A stretch of DNA of 64,000 nt, taken from assembly GCA_963965975.1 (NCBI GenBank), contig OZ014419.1:3313677-3377676 (forward strand). The letters run 5' to 3'. Source of the DNA: Xestospongia bergquistia. Its lineage: Eukaryota > Porifera > Demospongiae > Haplosclerida > Petrosiidae. Below the pieces are notes generated by a model. That model did not search any database, had not been told where the DNA came from, and saw nothing but the letters and a program-made list of their open reading frames with translations. This document shows, one piece after another, positions 11,640-22,207 of this stretch; positions within the stretch are counted from its first letter, which is position 1; each line of letters begins with the position of its first letter. Both the position numbers and the translations under genes were made by a program.

Positions 11640-14600
11640 AGTTAATACTAAATAATGATACCAGTTATTATTGTCTGCATGTACACGTACCATGTGCTGT
11701 TGCCCAAGAGGTAATGATATCACTTAATTCTTTAGAGTATATCTCTCTCACTATCTCTTTGTCTCTCTTTCTATCCCCCTCCTCTCTCTCTCCCTCTCTC
11801 TAGATAGTCCTTGTACATACAGCATTGTTCGATGTGGTCACAATATTTGTTCCAAACTTAATGTGAAGGGATCCCCCACTGTCTAAAGGGAATAAAATTG
11901 AAGGTATTGAAATGGTACATCTGTAAAGATACATGATTTTTAGTGAATGAAATGACTCTCCCTCTCACTCTTTGAGGTTAAAAATGATGATACCTGGTTA
12001 AAACTCTCCCCTGATAGTCTAAAAAAGCACATCCATTCAGACTCCAAAGGATGGACTCTTGTCATTAATCCCAGTCTTCATATTTTCTTAATACAAGAAG
12101 CTATGACAGCTACTAAGCATTTGAGTTCTCAAATACTTCTTCTGTCTATTTAAAGATTCATCCTGAATTATTGAAAGAGAAAGCAGGTCCTTCAACATAG
12201 AATAAGAAGAAAAAGTTGATGCAAGTCAAAACAGGAGAAATTTTTGGCCCTCTACTTTCCTCGCCACGTAATTATCTTGTGACATTTTGGGATCAGATCT
12301 CTCAGACGGTCATCAACAACTCATCGGTCATGTTTGCACTTCAGTATTCAAAAAGTGGAGGTGGTAGCAATAGCCTCCATTCATATTGATAACCAGAAGA
12401 ACTCTGAAGTAAGAATGGATGAATAGATGGACAGATGGGTAGATTGATGGATGGATGGATTAAGATTTTAAGCAGAAGAATGGATTTATACATGATTGGA
12501 TAAAGAGAGAGATATAGAAAAGTACTTAGTGTTTTTATCTACTATCATATAGCAATGTTATCTCCTTTTGTTAAACCTGACAAAAACAGCTTGAATATTT
12601 TCATCTACTGTAAATATTCTTTTAAATGCTGTTTATAGAGTAAGTTGGTTACTAGTCATGATGGTTGGAACACTCTCGTAGTATCTAAAGTCGATGAACA
12701 GTATAAAGTTGTACATTTTGAGTTACACGGAGTTCAAAATAACATATGAACTACTGGGTCAACCTGATCAACCCGCTACTATGCCTGTTCAACTGCTACT
12801 GTTGCTATGCAAAAAGATTGTAAAATTGAGGTACTTAGATTATTTAGATTATTGACTTCACTAGTAAAGTCAATTGATATACTGTTACATCATTCATTCA
12901 TCCACTCAATTCAAAGAAGGAGAGGAAGAAAAGACAGATTATAACTTAGAACAAGCAGAAGTTGAACCATCTCCAATGTCCAATATTTTCTACAACAAGA
13001 GTCATCATCTCTGTGGTCTACTAAAGGCAGTCTATCAACATATCATAGACTCATGTATTATTCTTCCATATATTAAAACAAGTTACTTTGCTACAATGAC
13101 TAATGTGACAATCTTACTACCTCTGGGTTATAGTGCTATAGCTGAGGCAGTTAATTCAGCTGCTACTACCAATCATCTAGACTGTTATTGGTAAAGTACT
13201 GTCTGTACAAGTTAACAAGTGAAGGGACAGGGCTCCAATATATGCAGGTGAATTTTACATGTACATGTCCAATAATGTCATCAATTAAGTTGCCCAATGG
13301 TACTTAGATGAATAAAGTTCCACCATACATAGTTACTAATACATTGTTTATACATGTACATAATATAAACATTACACATACTAGTGATAATATTATAACT
13401 ATGTGTTACTTGTATCATTATATTAGAAACTCACTGGTAATACTGCTGTGACTGCAATGACACTGGAAACTCTTAAAGATCTCAACCTGTTGTAGATAAG
13501 GCTCATGTTAGATGTCAACATTGGTATCTTCAAGGATCCATTAAACAAGAATTAGTGATAGATATAGTTAACCTAGTCAAAGATATGATGAAGTTATAAA
13601 CATTAGCATATGTACTAGTACATGTATAGGTACATGTACATTTTTGTACTTGTTACTAATGAAGGCCAAATAGCATGTGGTCCTTTAAAGACTATTTTTA
13701 GCCTGTATGGTATCTATTCTCTTATTTATAGTGATCTTTATCACTTTATTTGTTAGTGAATAGTGTATAATTATGAATATTTAATAAATATTGTCTTATG
13801 ATCTATGAATTATATTTTATTATATTATGTCCTTTCTCTTTGTACTTAAAGGTCAATTGAAGGATTATTCTAAGTCAGCTATTGGACAAGTTGTTATTAC
13901 ATTTGACAAAGATCAATTAAGAAAATTTGTAAGATTCTGGAATGTATTTCCATACTGTGAGATATAATACATACATGTGTAACATCTGACACACACACAG
14001 TTCTGGCTATGTTTAACTGCTGTATGTGTCATTGATGAAGAACATACTGATGCTATCTCCTCAGGACAATGGCTAAGACAAGATCACAAACTTCACATGA
14101 AGGTATGCTTGAGGAAGAGAGAACTATTTATAACATTGTTATTTTCGTCCTTTTAGCCTCTATGTAATAATTATGATGATGGTGAAAATAAGGCTCTTAT
14201 ATTATATAATCATTGTAGTAACTTGTGTGGAGAATGTGATTGTGTACTACATTATTACAAATGTACTGATAACAATGAATGACAAGTGAGAACTTAACTA
14301 ACGTGAATGACAATGACCTCCATCTTTCTCCAAATGTTTAAAGAAGCTATGAAAGTGGATCTTCATGAAGGGTGTGGTCATATCAAACTCTATTGGACTA
14401 TATCATTAGCTGACTCTTGTACTTTGAATGGAATGGTTGAATTATAATTTATAAGAGGTAAGGAAATACAATATAAATATTCACTGATAATCACCATAGC
14501 AACATATGTGTACATCCTAAATGCCCCATTTTGTTATAGAACTAATTGACATTAATTGATTGGTAATTATCATAGCAACAGTATCCATGACAACAGTGTC

Positions 14601-15570
14601 TATCTATATTACAGGTGGAGGTAAAGGTGCTTGTAGGTTTTGTGGTACTACCAGTAATACTGGTCTATTAGCTATTAGTAATGTTTGTAGTGATCCCAAA
14701 TATCAAGAAAGAGCTAAGTCTGTTTGTGATAAGTCAATGTTTGTAATCATCTCCATTGTGGAATAAAAGAAGAGAAGGAGTGTCTCCTATGTCTTCATGG
14801 GTGTGGCCCTCAAGATGACTCCACCCACCCTCCATTAAAAAGATACTGGTGATATGTATATGATATGTTATACAGAAGAGGGACTGTCGTGTGCTCCAGC
14901 TATCCAGTTAGAGTGTGGTCTTGTTTTTCATTATCAGTGTTGCTCTCAGTAAGAAGTGAAGGAATATCTTCAGGTTTATGTTATGCTCCATTTGTGAGGT
15001 AAGAGTGTAGCAGCTGTCCATTTTAACTGTATACATTTGATCCATTAATCTGTCGTCCATCCATTCTATTATCTCTGGTAGTCCATTTTGTAATCATCAA
15101 TCAATTTTTCACTATACAGGACAAAACTCATAGCTCATCTTCATCTCTCAGATGTGACCACAGCTCTGTTTGTAGTCTATAAATATCACTTTTCTTCCAT
15201 CTAGTTCTATCAGAAACCACTTTAATATTCCATATATCAACCATCATCTATTCATTCATTCATCCATCTGTTTGTCTCTATCTACCTGTTTTTATCCATC
15301 CATTCAACATATAATGGTGGTAAAGTACATTGTGCTAGTGCTATTTTGCTGAGTTTGTTCTAACATTGGAGGTCAGGTAATATATTGTTATGTACTTCAC
15401 GGGCTCATTCTCATTACTGTAAGAATGGAAATCAGTCTTTTTAATGTTGTGTAGATATGTCTAAAACATGGGACTGATTTCTTGGAGTGCAAATGTTGTT
15501 ACTGTTGTTCTGTGTCCGTGTACTTCTGTTTTGCTCCCATCCACTTTTTGTAACCCACTTCACAATGATT
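11640..15570 (+). pseudogene. MYCBP2-like: PHR-family (MYCBP2/Highwire/RPM-1) E3 ligase C-terminal region, decayed copy C
   Basis: PHR ligases are giant RING-type ubiquitin ligases that control axon and synapse development in bilaterians. The family's C-terminus is clear here in successive exons: FWLCLTAVCVIDEEH (about 14,000), PLCNNYDDGENKALIL with CSNLCGECDCVLH (14,156-14,280), VDLHEGCGHIKLYW (14,350-14,395), ACRFCGTTSNTG (14,630-14,665), then APAIQLECGLVFHYQCC (about 14,895-14,945) and CLKHGTDFLECKCCYCCSV (about 15,455-15,515). Several faults show decay. The exon with MVEL carries an in-frame TAA near 14,445. The RING stretch reads CGLVFH where the family has CSHVFH, losing a zinc ligand. 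A frameshift is needed near 15,540 to continue into CNPLHNDF. Upstream exons (block Y, 11,640-13,330) are joined in the correct order, but nothing N-terminal is attached. Best read as a non-functional partial copy; family identity is strong. Confidence 0.8.
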
Positions 15571-15599
15571 TCCTTACTTTCTGACTTACTGTCACTATG

Positions 15600-17099
15600 T
15601 CTAGTAATCCTACAAGATGTGCTACTAATCTACCAGTAGATAATCCTAGACTGTCTGACACACCTACAGTATAAGAACTGGTAAAATTACTTACGCCACT
15701 AGCAGAATGTTTGGTACTCAACTACCAAGTCTACCATTGATGAAATGTGATAGAAAAGTTTTGAAAGCAGTAGATTTCTATGAAGGTGAGTATAATGGAT
15801 AAGTTAAAGATGGTTATGAGTGTCTTCGTCTTTAATTATTTAGGTACAGACAATGAAGATGTAAAATTACAATTAGTTGATAGTGTAATGAAAAAAATGA
15901 CAATCAAGCCAGATCTACTGTAAAATAAAATAAGTATTTTCAAATAATAATCAACAACCACTTCGTTTTAATAGAGAAATGAATATTTCAGGTCAGGGGG
16001 TGTGGTTTTCACTCTGTAAGTGTTCCTGAGACTGATCCATAAACTGGACCAATTACAAGTTCCTTTATTCAAGGTCACGTGACAATCACATAACATGTAC
16101 ATATATACTATATAATTACATGTCATATTATAGTCCTTATGTCCAGCTCAATGTCAACATGATGTCCATATTGTTAGATGTTACAGTTTTGCCTTTGGAG
16201 TGTGTACTCAGTAGAGGACCAACAATAGAGACTGTTGAAATTTTCTCATCATCATTCTTAGTCTCTAATTTACTACTAACTACTATAGCTCATTTAGTAT
16301 CTATTGCTTCACTACAACTCAAGGTATTGTATCTATTTCCCCATCTGTGATCTGTCCTCTTATCCATTCATCCTTTAATCCATCCATTAATACCTTATGC
16401 TGGCTTTCTTTAGTCATTAGTAGCAGTAGACTTCCTGTTGTATCTTCAACTGTACAAGAACTTAAAAATCTCCTTCAAATCGCTATTTAGATGCTAAACT
16501 AACTCATTATGCTTCAGTTGAAATTGATCATCCTTACAAACAAGTCTTAGCCTTACATTTCACACTCCAGTTTCCAGACCAGGTTCAGTAGATAAGTCTG
16601 GAATTTGATCCTAAATGTTCATATTATAGTTAATACTGAAACAGAATTTGAGAAGACAGACAATCCAATCATTATATCATCAAATGTTAACTTATTGCTT
16701 AAGAATGATCAAGAGATAGCAAACAGGTGATAGTCATATGAGAATCATGTGATCAGAATACATACGTCACTATTGTCTTTCTCTCCTTGGTGTTTGTCTC
16801 TGTTGGAGAAAGAGTTAGTTACTTTGGGTGCTATGTGTACTTGTGCAATTCTCTCTGAATATTTCAACCTTCCATATCCTGGTCAGTGAAATAAAGAGAG
16901 CTGTACATGATGTCAGTCATTATTGACTGCATGTACCATGTGCTACCATTGAGGTATTAACTAATGTACTTTGATTGACCTCTCCTTTTTCAATAGAAGA
17001 ATTAATTACCTGTTAGTTATTATCTTAATGATATTGAAAAAGCTGATATGAGAATTGTTCTAGCTGCTGTTCAAGAGATAATGATATCACTTAATTCTT

Positions 17100-17110
<11 letters not shown>
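15600..17110 (+). pseudogene. PHR-family ligase upstream exons (block X), copy D part 1
   Basis: This block is the plus-strand equivalent of 6,760-5,390 in copy A, and in the gene it belongs upstream of block Y. Coding-looking stretches include VQLNVNMMSILLDVTVLPLE (16,140-16,200), SSNVNLLLKNDQEIANR (about 16,680-16,730), LEKELVTLGAMCTCAIL (about 16,800-16,855) and EKADMRIVLAAVQEIMIS (17,030-17,090). Here it lies downstream of the C-terminal exons of copy C, so it starts a second, separate partial copy. Exon identity to the PHR family is inferred from linkage in copy A and not from a signature motif. Confidence 0.55.
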
Positions 17111-17158
<48 letters not shown>

Positions 17159-17160
17159 CC
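17102..17160. repeat. (CT)n microsatellite at a rearrangement joint
   Basis: A near-pure CT run of about 55 bp lies here. The left side is block X, whose natural continuation is block Y (as in copy A, where a GA/CT tract sits at the same place, 5,310-5,385). Instead the sequence jumps to C-terminal exons starting after CATGCACACAG, so block Y has been deleted at this simple repeat. Confidence 0.85.
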
Positions 17161-17169
17161 TCCTTTCCT

Positions 17170-17960
17170 CATGCACACAGTTTTGGCTATGTTTTGCTGC
17201 TTTGTGTGTCATTGATGAAGAACATACTGTTGCTATCTCCTCAGGACAAGGGGTAGGACAATATGGCATACCTCAGATGAAGGTATGCTTGAAGAAGAGA
17301 GAATTATTTATAACAGCATTATTCTTGTGCTGTTAGCCTCTATGTAATAATTATGGATGATGGTGAAGATAAGGCTCTTATATTAAGTAATCATTGTGGT
17401 AACTTGTGTGGAGAATGTGATCATATACTACATTGTCACAAGCATACTTATAGCTAGTGATAATGACCTCCACTTCTATTCAGATATTCAAAGAAGAAAG
17501 TTGATCTTCATGAAGGGTATGGTTTTATTAAACTCAAATTAAATACACTGTAGGAAGTAAGAAAATACAATATAAATATTCATTGATAATCACCATACCA
17601 GCATATGTGTACATCCTAAAGACCCCATTATGTTATGGCAACTAATTGACATTAATTGATTGATAATTATCAAAGCGACAGTATCCATGAGAACATTGCC
17701 TACTTATATTATAAGTGTAGGTTAAGGTGCCTGTAGGTTCTTACCAATAATACTGGTCTGTTAGCTACTGGTATTAGTAATGTTTATGGTGATCTTGAGT
17801 GTCAAGAAAGAGCTTGTTTAAATGGAAGGTGGGTGTTGTCATCTTAAGTGCAATACCCATGAAGACATGGGAGATACTTCTTTTACTCCACAAGAGAGAT
17901 GACTACAAGTTATGATTTCATTGTCAGTGTTGTCACAATGCTCACAGTAAGAAGTGGTCT
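17170..17960 (+). pseudogene. Second, more decayed copy of PHR C-terminal exons (copy D part 2)
   Basis: This repeats the exons seen at 14,000-14,950: FWLCFAALCVIDEEH at about 17,180-17,225, a CNNYG-type zinc-binding exon at about 17,340-17,450, LHEGYGFIKL near 17,510, and fragments near 17,720-17,830. Deletions and stops are heavier than in copy C; the LHEGYG exon loses its second half and ends in a stop near 17,550. It joins directly to block X across the CT microsatellite, lacking block Y. Confidence 0.7.
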
Positions 17961-18129
17961 GAACTAAGAATTACCTTTATGTTAATGTAATGCTCCATTT
18001 GTGGCCATTTTAACTGTTTATATTGATCCATTAATCTGTCCTCCATCCATTCTATCATTTCTGTTAGTCCATTCTCAATCTATTTTTCACTATACAGGAC
18101 AAGCCCATAGCTCATTCTTATCTCTTGGA

Positions 18130-18800
18130 CGTGGTCACACCTGGTCTTTAATGATGTGAAGAGGAAGCAGCACCTTGATAATGATCACAATTATGTGTCC
18201 CAATATCATAATCATTAAGGGGATAAGAGAAGACAGATACTGTACCATCAATACAGTGAAGACTATCTGGTAATATGAAACCATTACTACCAAACTATGT
18301 AATATGAGTAGCATCACTTAAATAAAGTGTTATGTAAAAATAATTTTATTATTGTTAAAGTGAAAGTTTAATGAATACAGATTCATGTAGTACACAAGTA
18401 TTTGGCCTTCTTTAGACACATCATTTTGCCCAATGTCTGATATCTAATCTGATGCTTTTTTGTACAGTAACAAGTCAGACTACTGTGACATGTTATCTTA
18501 CATAGCCTTTAAAGGAAATAAATGAGTTGTTAATGCAATTAACTCTACAAGCAATGACCATAAAATTATGTAAATGATGGCGACCAAGGTGATGACAGAC
18601 ACAAAGTTCAGAAATGCTCTAAGTAATGGTAGTATGGTCCTCATGTAAAACCTAAATGATTTTAATCCATTTATGTTAAGTCTTCTAATTATGTTAATAT
18701 ATAGGTGAAAGAAGCAGAGAAACAAACAATGGGAAATATTATAGCAATAGGTCTAGTCAGCAGTTTACACATTAATGAAGCCATATCCATAAATGTACTG
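18130..18800 (-). other. Possible membrane-protein exon remnants, unidentified
   Basis: On the minus strand, 18,725 down to 18,498 encodes a hydrophobic stretch (FLNFVSVITLVAIIYIILWS) after a basic segment, and 18,320 down to 18,135 has a frame with FILPDSLHCIDGTVSVFSYP. The hydrophobic stretch could be one transmembrane helix. I considered a voltage-gated channel S4-S5 region, but there is no diagnostic arginine ladder. Function is unknown, and it may be the 3' part of the FN3 gene to its right. Confidence 0.25.
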
Positions 18801-19094
18801 ACATAATGTTACATTAATTAATTTTTAGTTTTAAATACAAATAAATGAATTTCAAATATTAGGATAAACTTAGTGATGTATTTATTGCATTTTCTGTTTA
18901 TACATTGTCATAATGTCCACAATGTCTATTATTCTAGTTCCATATCGAGATTGGCTGTAGATTAAATGCAGAACCTATCTAGCTTCATCACACTTTCATA
19001 TTACTCCATCAATCTCTTCAATTGTACTCTCAATAACCTATAATGACATACATGCAAGTAACAGACTATTATTGTTGTTAATGTATTACTTACT

Positions 19095-20040
19095 GGAGGT
19101 ATCTGGACAGCGCAACTAGCCAGGTTCTCCCAAATAGCAGCTGTTTCTTCAACACAAGCTTCTATAATTGTTCACTAGGTGAACAACTATCATTACACTG
19201 ATGAGTAGTGTACCCTATCTCATATGTGATAATAGGATAGGTTACAGGAATATAACTAGGTACACTCCATGAGATAACAGCCCATGTAGTAGATATCAAA
19301 CTGAATAGTGTACTAACTGGACCAGGAACTGAGTACAATGTATAATTGTTGTTCACTAGACAATGTATTTACCAGTTCCAATCTGTACTTCAATAGGATC
19401 ACTGAAGGGACCTCTTCTGATAGGGTTCACACCAGCTACACTCATGTAATATACATTACTAAATACTAGATCATTCACAATGACATATCTCTCACTACTG
19501 GTGAGGTTGTATATGATGCTATTGTTACTAATGATCACAATATACTCAATGATTCTACCATTACATAGATGACAATCAATCTCTTTCCATGTGATTCTAT
19601 TTGATATCTTATTTAATGGAAAAGCTGTAATTGATGTAGGTGATCCTCCTGGACTTGTGAATTATTGTCAACATTAATTAGCCATATTATTATGTAAATT
19701 AATTGATGTTGGTTCTGTTTCACCTAATATCATTACTGGACTAGACTCTCCTAGTATGTTACCAGCTGTCACTGTGACAGTATAGTTCATACCACTGAAC
19801 AATTCTCTATAATGTATAACTAAATGTTGTAGTGAACTGATGAAGAGTAACAGAGATTAATGTCACATTTACTGATGATAACTCAGGACAAGATGGACTA
19901 TAGGAAATGTTGTACTGTAGTATGTTACATAGCTACCATCTTCACTACTGGGACTACTCCATTTCACTGTAATAGTAGTGGTTGAGACATCACTCACTGA
20001 TAGATAAGTTACTGGTGTAGGAACTAGACAATCAAATAAA
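19095..20040 (-). CDS. Fibronectin type III repeat protein, partial
   Basis: On the minus strand several exons encode tandem fibronectin type III domains, the beta-sandwich modules of cell-surface receptors. From N to C terminus they are VPTPVTYLSVSDV with ITVKWSSPSSEDGSY (about 20,020-19,940), a damaged middle domain (about 19,860-19,670), an exon with ITWKEIDCHLCNGR followed by YVIVNDLVFSNVYYMSVAG and SDPIEVQIGTG (about 19,610-19,362), then PGPVSTLFSLISTTWAVISW (about 19,330-19,270). A further exon-like segment, ACVEETAAIWENLASC, follows near 19,150-19,100. I see no signal peptide, and no clear transmembrane segment attaches in frame. The second domain has stops and short frames, so this is a partial or decaying gene. 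Confidence 0.6.
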
Positions 20041-20281
20041 ATCACATTGTGTTTATACTATTATCAACTCACCATCAAACCTTAACAATCTTCGTGTACT
20101 ATTAATTGAAAAAAGATCTTTATATAAATACACACTGATGTCGTAAAGTTTAAAAGGACCAAGGGAGTATTATAATAATGTCCTCAGGGACATATTTGAA
20201 GAAGGAGGTGGATTACACTAAGACTACACTAGAGAATGAAGTGGCTTAATAGCAGTTGGTGATCTTTCATTTAAGACAAAA

Positions 20282-21250
20282 ATGAGTGTTCTTTCTCTTT
20301 TGCGGGTACTCCATTTCTTAATAAGTGTTGGGCCTCAGTCTCCTTTCACTCTTCCATTTGGTAGTGTTAGCTATCTAGCTGTTGGTGGAGATAGAACATT
20401 TGCTAGTACTGTTTACCAACTTTCATCTGATCTACAACAACAACAACAGATATCATTGTCCAATCAGATAATGAGGTTAGCTGCTACACAGGATGGTCAA
20501 TGGTTGGTAGTGTGTTATACTAATGACTCTTGTTCAGCTCTTAATGGATCGGATCTCAGTGTTACTAACAGAGCTGTCTCTAATGCACTCCCTGGTATTG
20601 AAGCTAGTGATAAAATTTCTGTATTCACTGCCCATTTTAATGGAGGAGAAAGTTTCTACACTGTGATAATGCTAATCGTATCTATTTTCGTCAATATGGG
20701 TTTGCTGGTAGCTCAATATCAAGATCATTAGAGGAAAGTGCTTATCAATCAGGTGGTAATCGAGAATTTTATGATGGTTTCTACCAGTTTGGATATGCTT
20801 ACTATATAGTACTAAATACAACTAGTGGTAATGATGAACTTCGTATTGTTGGAGTATGTAACAGTACTGCTGACAGTGGTAATATTGATATTTCAACAAT
20901 CAGTATGAAGTTATATTTGGTTGTGATGGAAATACGTTCTTTGCTCCCACTATCAAAGGTGTAAATGGAGAAACAGTAATGATAGCAATGATAGCAATAA
21001 CAGTAGTAACATAACTAATGAAAGTTCCAGTGTGTGTTACCTGGTTCTACATTGTCTGGAGGAGAGTGGATCTATCCTAATAGACAACCTGTCAAATGTA
21101 ACAACAATAATGACAGTGATCCTATTAGCATTACTAATAATCCTGCTAGCATCACTGTATATAGATCTAGTGATACACAACCATTTTATGAAATCAGTAT
21201 AAAAGGCTCACAGAGTATAGGTGGTGAGGAAGTTCAACAACACTGAAGTC
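20282..21250 (+). pseudogene. Sema-like domain fragment with signal peptide, frameshifted
   Basis: The start ATG at 20,282 is followed by a hydrophobic signal-like stretch (SVLSLLRVLHFLISV). A Sema-type beta-propeller segment comes next, with YLAVGGDRTFASTVYQLSS and MRLAATQDGQWLVVCYTNDS. The frame must shift near 20,660 to continue as ANRIYFRQYGFAGSS with FYDGFYQFGYAYYIVLN, and again near 20,905 to YEVIFGCDGNTFFAP. A last stretch, LPGSTLSGGEWIYPN (21,037-21,081), continues in a third frame. The Sema call rests on motif spacing recognised by eye and is moderate. Two shifts in about 600 bases point to a pseudogene. It lies on the strand opposite the PSI/IPT receptor next door, whose N-terminal partner a Sema domain normally is. 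Confidence 0.55.
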
Positions 21251-22207
21251 TATGATCTCTACATGTCCTATAGTAGATCAGTAACAAATGATAGTGTGTA
21301 CTAGTACAATGAGATATAACTTACTGAATATATTAGCAGTGATGATATTGGTAGTAGGATCAGAACAACTACAGGGTAGATTAGAAATACAACTATCCAG
21401 TGAAAATCACAATGTAGATGTGGTAATTAATAGTAACCATTTGTCTTCTCTATCTTTATTTCTATACTGAATTATTTGGACTTGAAGTACTAAAATTTAT
21501 AATTGGAAATGATTACTTTGGTAGGAACTTAATTGAAATTAGGGGACTAACAATGATAGTTTCATGTGACCATCTCTTCATTCTGCGGAGAATGGGGAGG
21601 GCCAGGGATTGGATACAGATTATACACACACCTAAAAAGTTTTAACAATTATTCAACAAAGAATATGCACTTTATACCCACTGTCATCATATAAGTTCAT
21701 TGTTAGTCTGGTGTTGCCACCCGAACATGCAACAATGACCGATTAATTATTACTATGTACTACTTGGCATAAGTTAGGGGGGGTTGAAGTTTAGCCCCCT
21801 TTTCCTATCCTTACATGCATATGACAATTTGTGTGCATATGTACTCATTACTATTTATATATTTCTTTATAATAAAACATCAAACTGAAGTCTGAAGCTG
21901 TAAAATTATATTTATATTTGATTTTCTTAGTTAATAATAACAATTGATGGTATGCATGTGCATGTATGAAATGTGTTGCTATTATTGTGTATATAGAAAA
22001 AAAACATCCCTCCTATCCTTTGTTCTTGTATGTTCTTGTATGGAACCCTTCCTAAAAAAAGTTATAATTGCATTGTGAAAACAATTATATTTAATATACA
22101 GCAAAATATATACAAAAAAACAAAACTGTTTGTAGTTATTAAAAATTAACTTTTAATATCTATCATTCAGTTCAGTTGCTCAACATCAAGATTTTTATAA
22201 AATTATA

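Noticed and set aside
18498-18725. Voltage-gated ion channel S4-S5 segment
   Set aside because: One hydrophobic helix and a few basic residues only; no regular arginine ladder or pore motif, and the frame is short. Kept as unidentified.
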